A DNA stretch of 64,000 bases, from contig SNVD02009127.1 in NCBI GenBank assembly GCA_013180625.2, positions 62,001-126,000 of the forward strand, written 5' to 3'. The translations under genes were made by a program, and so were the position numbers. Of this stretch, positions 47,235-60,271 are shown piece by piece; positions within the stretch are counted from its first letter, which is position 1, and the number at the start of each line of letters is the position of its first letter. The notes under the pieces were generated by a model, which was not told the origin of the DNA, made no database searches, and saw only the letters and a program-made list of their open reading frames with translations. Origin of the DNA: Boswellia sacra (Eukaryota; Streptophyta; Magnoliopsida; Sapindales; Burseraceae).

Positions 47235-48465
47235 ATGACAGGAAAAAAGAAGTTTTTGAAAAACCTTGAATCGTGCAAAAAAGGCACAGATACTTTTGGT
47301 GATGGAGCAAGGAGCAAAGTACTTGGCAAAGGTACTTTATGTGTTAATGGATTACCTAGTTTTGAGAATGTTTTGTATGTTGAAAGACTTAAAGCAAATC
47401 TGATTAGTATTAGTCAGATATGTGATAAGAGTTATGTGGTTAATTTTACACAAAGCAAGCGCATGGTTTTGGATAAAAATGGAAATTGCATTCTAGAAGG
47501 CATTAGATCATATAACAATTGTTATTTGTTAACAAGTATTAATGCATTTTCTATTAAGATATCTGATTTAGAATTACAGCATGAAAAGTTAGGACATATA
47601 AACTTCAGGGACTTAGTTAAGTTAACTAAGACTGGTGTAGTTACGGGTGTTCCTACTCTTGATGAAAAATCAGTTCGAATTTGTGGACCATGTTAGTTAG
47701 GCAAACAGATAAGAACATCACATAATTCAAACACACACCTTAGCACTTCTAAGATTCTAGATTTGCTGCCCATCGACCTTATGGGACTCGTACAAAGAGA
47801 GAGCATTGCGAAAAAAGGTATGTTTTTGTTGTCGATGATTTTTCTAGATTTACTTGGGTTGATTTCATTTGTGAAAAATTTGATGCTTTTGAAGTTTTCA
47901 GAAACTTATGTGTTAAACTTTAGAATAAGCAAAATAGGAATATAAGGAGAATTGTTAGAATCAAAAGTGATCATGGTAAGGAATTCGAGAATGTAAGCTA
48001 TGCAGACTTTTACAAATTCTATGGCATAGCTCATGAATTTTCAACTCCAAAGACTCCTGAACAAAATGAAGTAGTAGAGAGGAAAAACAAGACTCTACAA
48101 AAGATGGCAAGGGTGATTTTAAACAATAAAAAGTTGACAAAAAGGCTGTGGGCAAAGGCTATTAGCACAGTATGTTACATCTCCAATAGAGTGTTCTTAA
48201 GACTTGGAACGATGCCAACCCCCTATGAAAATCTGAGCGAAAGCAAGCCTAACCTCAAATATTTTCATGCCTTTGGTTGCAGATGTTTATCCGAAATGAT
48301 CAAGAGCAGTTGGGCAAGTTTGATACTAAGAGCGATGAAAGAGTATTTGTTGGATACTCAACAAATAGCAAAGCCTATCAGATTTATAACTTGAGGACTG
48401 AGACCATAATGGAATCAACCAATGTTGTTTTTGATGAAACTGAAGATTTTTCTATTTTCTCATAG
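47235..48465 (+). pseudogene. copia-D GAG-pre-integrase and integrase
   Basis: KANLISISQICD and HEKLGHINFRDLVKL mark the zinc-binding N-part. The core shows PIDLMG (about 47770), KSDHGKEFEN (47965) and VVERKNKTLQK (48070), so all three acidic residues can be seen but in different frames. YFHAFGCRC ends the core. Frame shifts occur near 47815, 47940 and 48295, and a stop at 47694. Confidence 0.87.
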
Positions 48466-48699
48466 GAAGAGCAAATCTCTAGTTTGATAGAGAATGACGA
48501 GGATGTAGAAGATTCAAACCCAACTATTGCAGATAGCAAGTTAGAGCCAGTTACAACTGACATAACAACTACAATTAACTCAGACAAAAGTAAACCATCA
48601 GACATATTGACCTAGACAGAAATAAAATAAGAGACATTGTTTTGAGAAAAGACCCACCATCTTGGATATAAAAGACAAATCCTACATCATCAATTTTAT

Positions 48700-50291
48700 G
48701 AGGATTAGATGACTTAATGAAAACTAGAAGCAAGATGAGAAATATGGTAAGTTATTCTTGGTATGTCTCTTTGATAGAACCTAAGAATGTTAATGAAGCT
48801 TTGAAAGAAGATGTCTGGATTAGTGCAATGGAATAAGAATTGAATCAATTTGAAAGAAACAAAGTATGGATATTAGTTCCTAGGCCACAAGATGCAAATG
48901 TTATAGGAACTAAATGGCTCTTTAGAAACAAAACTGATGAAAATGGGCAAATTGTTAGAAACAAAGCTAGGTTAATTACACAAGGTTATACTCAAATTAA
49001 AGGCATTGATTTTGAAGAAACCTTTGCACCTGTTGCTAGACTTGAATCTATTAGGTTGTTATTTGCTATGGCATGCTTCTTATACTTTAAGTTATTTCAA
49101 ATGGATATTAAGACAACCTTCTTGAACAGTTATCCTAATGAAGAAGCTTATACTGAACAGCCTAAGGGATTTGTTAATCCTAAACATCTAGATTTTGTTT
49201 ACAAGCTTCACAAAGCATTGTATGGTTTGAAAAAGCTCCTAGAGCTCAGTATGGGAGACTGACCAACTTTTTAATGTGAAGAGAACATACTGGAGGTAGC
49301 AATGGTAAGACTTTATTTATCAAATATTATTCTAGTTATTTTATTATTGCTCAAGTGTATGTTGATGATATTGTCTTTATTTCCACTAACAAAGTCAAAG
49401 CTAATGAGTTTATTAAGCTAATGCAAAGTGAATTTGAGATAAGCATGGTAGGGGAGTTGAATTTCTTTCTTGGTTTACAAGTGAAGCAACTTGAAAGTGG
49501 AATTTTTGTTTCACAATCAAAAGTATGCTAACAACTTGGTGAATAAATTTTAAATTGACAAGGCTGAGGCACTTAGGACTCTTTTGGGTACTGACATCAA
49601 ATTGACAAGAGAAAATGCAAGAAATGATATTGATTCAAGCTTGTATAGAAGTATGATAGGAAGTCTCCTATACCTAATAGCAAGTGAACCAGATATTAAT
49701 TTCAGTGTCAGCTTATATGCTCATTTTCACTCATGTCTGAAGGAACTACATTTATCAACAGTGAAGAGAATATTAGGTATGTTCATGGAACATCTGAGTT
49801 TGGAATATGGTTTACTACGGACACAAATGCATATCTTGCAGGTTATAGTGATGCAGATTGGGCAAGAAACATTGATGATAGGAAAAGCACTTTAGGTGTT
49901 TGCTTTTACTTAGGCAACAACTTAGTCTCTTGGTATAACAAAAAGAAAAACAGAATCTCAATGTCAACAGTTGAGGCTGAATACATAGTTAATGGGAGTT
50001 GCTGCACTCAGTTACTTTGGATGAAATAAATGCTAAATAATTATGATATTAATCAAGACTCTATAACTTTGTTTTGTGATAACACTAGCAGATTAATAAG
50101 TCAAAAAATCCAGTCCAACACTTTAGAACTAAGCACATTGATATAAAGCTTCATTTTATTAGAGACCTTGTTGAATCCAAAACAATCCACATCGAACATA
50201 TCTATACTGAGAATCAAATTGCTGACTTATTTACTAAAGCACTTGATGTATTGAGTTTTGAAAAACTGAGAAAGACCATTGGCATTTGTTA
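48700..50291 (+). pseudogene. copia-D reverse transcriptase and RNase H
   Basis: WLFRNKTDENGQIVRNKARL and FEETFAPVARLESIRLL (48915-49070) are RT fingers/palm; YVDDIVF near 49359 is the RT active site. RNase H follows: SDADWARNIDDRKS (49849), SMSTVEAEYI (49960), and a C-terminus at LSFEKLRKTIGIC with TAG at 50290. Frame changes lie near 49240, 49535 and 49740. Confidence 0.88.
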
Positions 50292-50861
50292 GTTATTTAT
50301 ATAAAAACTGTATTTAGTTATATTATTGATATCTACAGTATCATTAGTTAATTTTTCAATTTAAGCATGTTAAGCTGCTTTGATTATTTAAATTTACTAG
50401 TAATTTAATGTCAAAAACAGAGAGGGCTACCAGTTACGATATGTGAAAGCTACCTTTAGAGAGCAACTTCCATGTCTCTTGGAAATATGTTGAGGTCACC
50501 CACTCTAATGGAAGAGGGTACCATATTTCTTGCGTTAAAGCTACTGTTTTGACATAAATAATTCATTGTGAGATTAATGTTTGTGTGTGTAAGAAGAATG
50601 CTCATGTTGACCACTTAACTTAACTGAATTTAAGACAATAAAAAATTGATTGTGTTATATCTTTTTACATCTCTGAAGTATGCTTGGTTTTAAAATGAGT
50701 TTATGAAGTTCAGATATTTTAGTTTTGTGAAATTTAATTGTTTTTAGTTATATCCAGTATAACTTTGGATCAGTGTTTAATGTCTGGCTTAGTTTCATTT
50801 CTTGTATGCTGATGTGTGAACAAGGTGAGCCTAGTTAGCAACGTCATTTTGAGGGGGAGTT
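50292..50861 (+). other. copia-D 3' untranslated region and polypurine tract
   Basis: No coding signal. GAGGGGGAG at 50851-50859 is the purine tract expected to prime plus-strand DNA. A second tract-like run, CAAAAGGGAGAG, lies near 51444. Confidence 0.65.
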
Positions 50862-51940
50862 TGTTCATTGGCATAAAGCTCTCGATTATTTGAGATTTCA
50901 GTTGCCTTAATTAATGAAGATTTTCAAAATATTTTATTTCTAAGAAAGATTTGAAATTTTCTTATTTAATGAGGTGAAACTTTGTGCAATTTAAAGATTT
51001 TATTTTTCTTTAATTAACTTATTTTGGAAACACAATTTTATTTGAAATGGAATTCTCCAAAAATGGATTGGATAGAGATTACATTAGCTAGTTATATCAC
51101 TTAATGTTATAGACTTCTTGATTAACCCAATTACTTTTGGTATATTTGTTTCACCTTTTTTAATCCTAAAGCACAACAACAATTAAAATCGTTTCATTCT
51201 TCATCGATCTTTGTCTCTTCAACTAAAGAGGAATCCAGTTAGTAAGAACAAGTTTCACCATCCTCTGTGGTTAGAAGGTTCAAGAACAATGCTACCAAAT
51301 CAAAGAAGGCTCAAGCCACTCTCCAAAACTTTTTATTCATCAATTAGCGAAGCTTAACTGAACTTACATTAGTTTTTGAACTCATATTTGAACTACTTTT
51401 TTGTTTGTTTTACTCATCCTAGGCATTTGGCACTTGTTATGAGACCAAAAGGGAGAGTAATATGATGTTTCTGAAGATTTTTTGAATTTTATTGATTTTT
51501 TGTTTTGGGATTTATTTTGGATGTCATATTTCACTTGCAGGAGTCAATTTTGTATTCTGACATGCAAGTTCATTGTTTGTTAAATTTCTGTTTGCAAGAG
51601 GTAATTAAAGATAACAGATTCAGTTACATTATATCAAACTTATAGAACTTATTGGTTTTTCCAGATTCTGCATGAGCGAAACTTTCCTAAGTGTTTATAT
51701 TTTGTTTCAATTACCTTACTATTAAACTGTGCATAGATTAGGTTAGTGAGTGAATAGGTGTCTACCATTGCAAAGAGTCCTAAATTGAGTGTAAACACAT
51801 ACAGAATAGCGGATTGCAGCTCTTACTGCCCGTAGATGGTGGCTGGTTTATAGTCGAATCATGTAAAATCTTCTGCTTCGTTATTCTTAACTGTTTTAGT
51901 TATGTTTGTATTAACTATCCATACACTACAAAAACTTATA
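50862..51940 (+). repeat. 3' LTR-like region of copia-D (only the end matches)
   Basis: Begins TGTTCATTGG after the purine tract and ends AACTTATA, just before GTATT. Only 51729-51940 clearly matches the 5' LTR end. Confidence 0.6.
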
Positions 51941-51945
51941 GTATT

Positions 51946-52880
51946 AAACATAGCTTTAATACACTAAATTCTTTATAACATTGAAAACATAAAATAACAT
52001 TAACCTAATAGCTTAGCAATTAAAGACAATAAAGTTAAATTTCTTAACATAATATTAAAACCAATTAGTAGCTTTCCTGTTACTCTGATTTCTTATCTTG
52101 ATTCCCTCCATCACTTCCTAAGTTTGTTGTCTTCCTTTATCTTCTTCTCCAATTCAAGGGCATTGTTGCTGGCAGTGATTCTATAGATAGAACATTTTTA
52201 AGATACTCTTCTAAATTTTTAAGTCAAGGGAACTTTCAATCTTTTTTTTTTTCTCGATCCCACTACTCCCTCCACTATCAATCTCATATCCCACTTGAAA
52301 AACTGCATCTGTAGGGAGCTTTTCCTTAAGGAATTTGCCAAGCTTCTCCTTATTTCCTTTATACTCAACAATAAACTCAAATACACTATAAATGCTAGAA
52401 TTGGAAGGGAGGGAAAAAATCATTGGCACCCCTTGGCCCTAAAGAGTTCAAAAGAAGTCCTAAATTTCCTTAGAATAAAGAGATCCATGCAAGGTTAACT
52501 CAAGAATCTATGGAACCTAAGGCAAAATTATCAAATAAACAATGTATTAGGGATATCAAACAGGTGATTTAATTAAAATAATGATGTGAAATTATTGTTA
52601 ATATAAATATAAAATTATATTTGTACTTATCATGCTATTTTAGTAATTGTTTCATATTATATTTAGGGAACATTTTATCTATGACCTTGAGGTATGGCCT
52701 AAATATAATTTTGACTGCCACCTTCCGGAAATAGCTTCAAATGACCCTGCTGTTACCCCTCTTCTGTTAAGTTGGATGTTTGGGAGTGAAATGACCTAAA
52801 TGCCAATATAACGTATATTACAAAAGTGATTAATTGATTATATATATAATTCATAAAAAAAAGTATTTAATAAAAGAGTA
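51946..52880. other. AT-rich stretch, no recognised gene
   Basis: A minus-strand frame (52211-52429) of 72 codons with EYKGNKEKLGKFLKEK is open but matches no family I know. The rest is non-coding. Confidence 0.5.
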
Positions 52881-53069
52881 GTGCTAGACTTACAACATTC
52901 ATACAACATAAATTCTACAACATGACTTGGCAGCCTACATGACAAAAATTCACTGGAGGAAAAAAATAAAAATAGATGAGGGAAATTACATCTCCAATAG
53001 GATTGTGTCACTTAAGCTGTCAAGTCATGTTGTAGAATTTAGGTTGTATGAATGTTGTAAGTCTAGCAT
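52881..53069. mobile_element. MITE with ~50-bp terminal inverted repeats
   Basis: The left end GTGCTAGACTTACAACATTC and the right end GAATGTTGTAAGTCTAGCAT are inverted copies over about 50 bases with about two internal differences. TA flanks both sides (52879-52880, 53070-53071), consistent with a TA target duplication. No coding capacity. A TA duplication suggests a Tc1/mariner-type source, but the tip is not the classic Stowaway sequence. Confidence 0.82.
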
Positions 53070-53071
53070 TA

Positions 53072-55175
53072 TTGTTAATAAAAACCACCAAATCCATCTT
53101 TGCCTTATCTCCTCCTCATCCTGGTCTATGCCAAAATCGCCATTGTCAAACTCTTAAAAACACAGAACACCAAAACTCAGAAATCAGAAAAGAACTAGCA
53201 ATCAAGAAAAACAAGAGGAAGAAGAGGAGAAAGGAAGAGAATCAAAGAATGAAAGAAGATGAAATGAGGAGGGAGCATAAGAGGTTTGGAGCTCACCGGC
53301 AATGGAGGAATAGACGGAGATGTAGCGGTAAGGAGTGGCAAACAATTTTCCCCTTTTACTTTCTTGCTTTCTTTTTAGACCGTGCAAAGGTAGAAGAAGA
53401 GATGCCAAGTTCAGAGTAAGAGAAGAAGGTTACAAATTTTTGGGATGAATGGTGAAACGATTATGAATGGAGTTGCCTTGGGTTTTTCTTGAATTTTTTT
53501 TTTTAATTTTATTATGAAGTCTACGAAATCTTGACTTGTTTTGGGCTTGGTGCTCTGTGGGTGTTTCTTTTTTTCGGTTTTGTTTTCGGAAGTTTCTCAG
53601 CTTTTCCATGAAGATCAACATTTGTTCGTGGCTAAAATTTTTTGAGTTGGTTATGTTTCAATTTTCATTACCCAAACAAGCAAGATTTATTCTATTCACT
53701 ATCATAGAAGTTGCACCCAAAAACACTTCCACTTGATCAGTTGTTTTTTTTTTTTTTTGGGAAAAACATAAGCACAGGAACCAAGACATAAAGAAGTATG
53801 AATTTGATAAAATTCATATTCTATTTTAAATTTTAATATATTTGTAACAACAAATATTAATATTACTATAATTCATATTAATATTTAAAATATATATTAT
53901 TATTATTTTTTAATATTAACATTTTTTATCTAATTTAAATATTATTATATATTGTTAAATTAAATTTTAATATAATAATGATTATTAATTATTATAGAAA
54001 TATGTATAATTTTATAGATTTCAAAGGTTAGGATTTTAAGTTCACTCCATCTGGAGCTGGAAGAAGGGGTTGTCCAGAGTCCGCATTTGTTGTCACGGTT
54101 ATGGGTGTGGCTACAATCCACTTGTTGTACCCATACAACAATATTAGGCACCGTTAGATTGGGTTTTTAATTTTAACCTCTAATCCAATGACTCTGATTA
54201 ACTTGACTACTTCATGCAATTTTTACCTTATACCGGTTATTCTGGTTGCGATGAAATTGGAATTTATGCTTACCGATTTGTCCTTCTGTCATCCTCTATA
54301 GCTTGAGCAGTACCAATCCCCTTGGTGAAGTTAAATTGCTGCAAATCCCATTTGTAGCATATTGCGCAGATCGCGGTAGACGACATGTAGAAGGATTTTT
54401 TGATTAAAAGTTTGGTCGTGTGGGACATTTGCCTGAGCGGATCTATATTGTAAGGGTGGGTTTTGTAGCTTCAGGTATGAGGAATTAGATTTGAGGGAGT
54501 TGTTATCAATGTATTGGTTTAGTTGCAGTGGCTTCAGTTATTCTTGGAATGACCATCTATCAGCGTAAAAGCCAAAAATCGGTTTGGTGTTAAAGGAGTG
54601 CATAGTTCTGGTAAGAAGTTTGCATTCATGGACGTTGAGAAATTTAATAAGTAACGTAGGCAATTAGTTAGATACATGCCATTTGCATGCAGTCTTGATA
54701 GCAAAGCCATGTTATAGAACGATTATCTGAGAATAAAATGGAAATGTCAATAAATTTAAAAATAAATTTTTTGGTTATTACTTTTATGCTTACATACCGT
54801 TATTGCGTTACAATAGTGGTTTTAATGCTAAAATTGTTACCTGCATTTTGATATTGTTGGATGTGCAACAATATGAAGGTGTAATGTTTGAAATTATATA
54901 ATTATAATATGAAGCATGCAGTAAACTGTATTGTCATTGATCCATAAATTTTAACTTCGTGAAGGAATGTTAGATGATGGTTCAAAGCACTTTTGTTGCT
55001 CTGCTATTCATTACTCTGGAATTATGCTATTTGTTAGTGAACTTTGATTATAGGATTGTTTGAAACCTTCCCTGATGCACTGCATATCCATATCTGGTGG
55101 TTATTACTTGGAATTTCATAAGAATATTTAATATACCTACATATGAAATCTTTGTTATTGCAAATAGGTAAGCTG
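53072..55175. other. AT-rich stretch upstream of the mobile-domain gene
   Basis: A purine-rich part lies at 53170-53280 and long AT blocks at 53800-54000. No gene is recognised. The promoter and any 5' leader of the gene at 55176 should lie in the last kilobase. No terminal inverted repeat of a MULE could be identified. Confidence 0.5.
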
Positions 55176-58119
55176 ATGGAGTTCATTTGCACAAAATGCG
55201 GTGATATAATGTACGTGAGTAATCCAATGCTTTACCTGGGCAGGTTAATTAATTTATGTGTATGGAAAGGCATGTATGATGAGATTTTCAGTCCAATTGT
55301 ATTATTGTGTTGTTTGCAACCACGAGAACCTTTATGACTTGTCATGATGTAGCATAAGCATTTATTCCCTGTGTGACATGATATCTTTAGCAGGTAGGCA
55401 AACAACATTTATTCTCTCTGTGACACGATAAACAGGAAGACATCTTGAAAACCCCATTGCGTTATGTGTATGAAACTTGTTTTGCGTTAGAATACTTGTT
55501 CAGAATGAATTAATTGTGGGTTGCAATGCATGTATTTCTCTATATGCCATGATATCTTTAGTAGTTAAGATGTTAATGAGAGCTTATAACTTGGGTGCAA
55601 GGGCATATGTTTTTTGTGTGTTAACATAATAAATAAATAAATAAATAAACTCTAGGTATGTTGGTAAAACAGTTGCCACATTAATGGTGAATGGTTTTTA
55701 TGCTTCCTTATTTACACTTGTATGCAATTATATTGTCTTTTCAGTCAGGTATGTTGAAGTAGAACAAGTATTTTACATAAGAAGCAATGAGTTCGCTATT
55801 AAGTGTTAGATAGAACTCGTTAATTAATAAGTGATACAGCATGTGCTCACTACATGTAAGAACATGAAGCATATGTATTACACTGGGTTTTGCAATTCTC
55901 AACACTTATTTGAATTGAAGATACGTGGACGTCGCATATCCCAACCATGTATTAGGATGTTTGCAAAGGCACGCAAAGGAAAAAAGGCAAAGGCAGTGGT
56001 CAATTCAAGCAATGCTCTCAACAAACCTTGTGCAGTAAGTTTAACCATTACATTTGTTCGTTTTTATGTTAATATATGGTTAATTACTTAAAAGTGTAGA
56101 AGCTTACATTATTTGCTCAACTTTAGCTTCATAACCCTTTTGTTATGAATATAAGAAATGTTTTATGTTTGTACATTAAAGTGTTCCCATTCGTCCTCAA
56201 TGACATTGATGGCAAATTGATTAAAATGCTTGTTTAGTTATAACCTCGGGAAATCACTATGACCAACAGTTTTCTAGTAGAAGATGTAATTCAAGTAGTC
56301 GATTTCGTCCAAAAGATATAACAAATAATGCTCCCAAGCCTGCAGTAGGGGATGGAGTATGCCAAGAATCTCATATCGGCAATAATGAACAGGATGTTAC
56401 GTTGGTTGGGAGAAAATTAAACACGTTATGTAGCCCGGAGCGATTTGTTCGATATGTTTCAACTCTCTCAGATGTTCAAAAGGAGGCAGCCAGTCGTTTG
56501 GGCTTTGGGACAATTGTACATACAAACTGGGGGAGATTACGGCGATCCTTATGTCAGAATCTAATCGATGATTGGAATATGGCGACATCTATGTTGTCAG
56601 TGAATGGTGTTGATTTCCACATTACCGAAGAAAGATTTATGGAAACGATGGGCATTGTTGGTAGAGGGTCTGCAGTTCACTTGCGGGGTCCTAAATCTAA
56701 CATTGCCGACCTTCGAATCAGGTTCCAGTGCACACCAAGTGGCATACGTCTAGCATGTCTTACAGACATAATACTTAATTCGAATGGTGCTGACGAGGAT
56801 TTCTTGAGGGCTTTTTTCTTATTTGCAATGGGAACTTTGATCTGTCTGACATCAACAACTCATGTATGGGTTTCCTATTTGCATGTTTTGAAAGACGTCA
56901 GGAACATAAGTCAACAGAATTGGTCCCACTTCTGTTTTGTAACCCTTCGTCAAAGTGTATGAAAGTATAAAAACTTGAAGTCTTCAAACATATGTGGTTG
57001 CCTTCTTTTTCTGCAGGTATTGATTCCATAAACCTGTTTATTGTATGTGGACTTATAGAACATATCTATTATTGTACTTGTTGTGGTATTTAGTAATTTT
57101 TTGTAATTGCCGATGTGTGAAGCTATACTATGTACACCAAGCATCAACGCATTTTGCTCTTGTAGACAGATCAATGCCGCCTATCATGGGGTGGGACAAT
57201 TTGAAGATTCGAAGATGTCTTCAGTGGTTGCGTAAGGAGCGTCGTAGGCAAACAATTATGGTATGGTATTGAATGCATGTGGTTTCATAACATGTCTTTT
57301 TATTTTTGTTAATTTGAATATGCCATGTATGCAGCCTAACTATTGTCAATGTTTCCATGTTATAAATATGAGTTATACTTTTCACAGCACAGCTATTAGG
57401 GCAAACCAAGTTCCCCTTGTCATATAACATTCTGATAGGAAGTGTAAATTTATATTTTCATTTGAGTTTAGTCCAACATATACTTCCAGGTGTTGGACAA
57501 TAAAGATACCAAACTTCGTGGAGATATGTTAAATAGGAAAAAATTAATTTCCTATAGTTGTTGTATGTTAATTGTTATTGTTCATTGTTATTTGAAGCAT
57601 TATATATGTTAATGGCAGTCTCATATGATGATGTGTGGAATCTATGGTTTTGATGTGTCACTTTGGTATAACAGAGTGAAAGTCGTGCTTTGTCTTGCTT
57701 CCTTCCATATCTGACCGCCTGTTGTCTGTCATGATTACATGACAAAAAAGCAATTTTATATATTCAATGATGGATTTGGCCCTTGCATACCATTTAAAGT
57801 GGAACAAATGTTCGTTGCATCTTTTGTTGACGACCACATACAGATATTGTTAAATATTATAATCATAATGTTATATTTGACCATTTGTCTGTCAACCAGA
57901 GCAGCCAAGTGTCATTCGTTACTTTCATATTTGCTAACAAGTCATAACTATTTTGGGTTTGTTCTTTGACAGGACTGGATACGAACATCAGTTATGTGCT
58001 CACCCCCCAATTCAACTATTGAACAACGATTGTGTCACATTGAAGAGCTAGTGAATTCCACATATTCATTGCAAACGATAACTCAAGATTCAGCAGATGC
58101 CATACTGCAAAAGCTATAA
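55176..58119 (+). CDS. plant mobile domain protein gene (multi-exon, apparently open)
   Basis: Hand-built exons: 55176-55214 (MEFICTKCGDIMY, donor GTGAGT), 55840-56034 (acceptor ATACAG, donor GTAAGT), 56270-about 56956 (acceptor CAACAG), an exon ending at 57260 (donor GTATGG), and 57973-58119 (acceptor GACAG, stop TAA at 58117). Phases agree for the first three. The third exon's end and fourth exon's start are unsure. Exons 1-2 hold paired Cys residues (CTKC, then C...C) that may bind zinc. Exon 3 includes VQKEAASRLGFGTIVH and MLSVNGVDFHITEERFMET, as in the aminotransferase-like plant mobile domain carried by many MULEs and by host genes such as MAIL1/MAIN relatives. Function here is unknown. 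It converges on the FAR1-type transposase gene. Confidence 0.68.
55628..55648. repeat. (AATA)n microsatellite
   Basis: AATAAATAAATAAATAAATA within the first intron of the mobile-domain gene. Confidence 0.85.
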
Positions 58120-60271
58120 TATTTAGTCAGTGTTTTTAGTCGTCAAAACAACTAAGTGGTAAGTGTTTTCAAGTGCCCTGCAGACATGTATTAGTTGACC
58201 ATAGTGGTATGGTAATATACTAGAGTGAATAACTGATTTTACCACAACAATGTTAATTTCACTATCTGGTAGACCGAGGCTTAAGTTTCTTAAATTTGCT
58301 ACACGTAGAGTAAGAGTTGTAATTCATTACTTTATACTTCCAACGAAACTGGTGTGTTCTATCAGTTTGCTTATCATTATTATCGTCTAAGACTTAATGA
58401 TTCTGCTGTCGTGGGCTCTTTAGTTTAATGTATGTTTTTATTTGGATTTATGGATAAGTTATGAAGATATTAGTTATGTTAAATATAATTGGAGAAGACG
58501 TTGCATCTACATATAAAAAATTAGCATAAAGTATAAATCAATTTTAGCAGCTTCGTATTTATTTAGAAATCTCGTAGAAGCATTTGCAGTCAATTTAAGT
58601 GTTTCTCTGTCGCATGTGCAACGCATGGCCTAAATCAGCAATTCTATATAAAATGATTCGTATGCATGCAATGCTGTACAAAAGTTTAACCACTAGAAGT
58701 AATGCGTAACTAATATCTGTTTTGGAAAAAAAAATAGACCTTTAATTTCGGTGGCACCCAATTTATAATCGCTACGGCTTGGGTTTTCTGTCATCAAATT
58801 GAAAATTTTGTTTATTTCTTAGTACTCTTATACGAAACATTTAACGCAAACAACAAACCTATACTTAATGGTCAGGTTTTCAAGTGATCGAGAAATTAAC
58901 TATATTTCCATTTAAAGGTGGTCGCAGTCTACATTAGCGTTGTAACCAGAGTAACACTACATTGAAATATACGTACATTTAATGTTTCTATTACAACACA
59001 CTAACTACACCGAAGATGATGACGGTAAATAAGTACTATAACTTTGTTTACATTACATAACATTTTTAGTGTTGTTTTCATTGCAGCTGCTACAGAAAAA
59101 GTATGCCAGATAAAATTTAACACACCAAGACATTGCAAAACATATAGCAAAAAATGCTCTCTCAGCCGCAATAGGTTAGGGCAGAGTTGACAATCCACCT
59201 GTCTATACAACAGATCCTGACATGTTCCATGATTCAGTAACTTGAATAACCATTTCCTTACTGGCGAGGCCTGATGTTCTGAATCTAATTTAATACATGC
59301 ATAAATGCAGCAATGAATATTGATTTAATCTAGAAATATACAAATCATAATAGATAGCACTAACATTATCTCATCACACTCCATAAAGACTTTAAACCAA
59401 CCTGCTAGTTACGTAATACATTCTCAGAAGATACAACTATCCCAGCAAACTTATCTAATGACAATACACCTACGTACAGGCACCAACGACAGGGCGTTGG
59501 CTGTAATGTCAGACTTTTTAAATGTTATCCTCTGTTTTAATTTGTTATTAACCTCTGTATTCACTTTTTACTTGTTTATTTTGAACACAGCAAACCAATA
59601 TTCTATTCATGTTTGACTCCCTACGTCCATTCCACTACGTATACGTGTCCAATTCCCTCCAACATATGACTACCGTAGACGCTCATGCCTATCTTCTCCA
59701 TTCGACAAATCGTTCTATGGATGTACGTTGTTTCTGTTGATCTCCAATTGGTTGCTGTAACCATTGTATTACAAATGTCCCCATAGTTCTGCCGTTGAGT
59801 TACAACATTCGCACCTTTAAGCACTTTCAGACTCTTTCATATTTATGAAGAACTTGGCAGTCACATTGATATGCAAATTATAATGTTACATACACTGCAA
59901 AAATGTTAGAATTTATTAGTGATGGCACCGACCTCTATTACGTCGATACCCATTCCAACGTCAACAAATTAGTGGTGGTCTCAGTCATGCATTCCACATC
60001 TTGCCGCATCCTCTGCCGTTTCAAAATCTTATAATTATTCTACCCGTGAAGGACCCCATTTTATCTGTCACAATAATTACAACATTAGTGGCATTGCATA
60101 ACGTATACAAGTTATTGCACATAAGAGCTGTTAACTTCGATATACAGGCATATGTTAGGAAGTAACTTGGAAAACTGTTCACTGTCATCCGCAACTATAG
60201 TTTCATCCATAAGACATGTTTTCATAATGGCAATATTATATTACACTAAAGTTGATCATTTTGGATTGTAC
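58120..60271. other. region between two convergent genes
   Basis: Non-coding by eye. It should hold the 3' ends of both transcripts. No repeat is recognised. Confidence 0.55.

Larger units (their letters stand above)
44398..51940 (+). mobile_element. copia-D, Ty1/copia element (plus strand)
   Basis: The order is 5' LTR, primer site, gag, coiled coil, second zinc knuckle, protease, integrase, RT, RNase H, purine tract, 3' LTR-like region. GTATT at 44393-44397 and 51941-51945 is a 5-bp target duplication. Many stops break the polyprotein. It is related to copia-1. Confidence 0.93.

Noticed and set aside
54150..54300. Possible left terminal repeat of the MULE
   Set aside because: No inverted partner was seen between 62640 and 64000, and no 9-bp duplication could be set.
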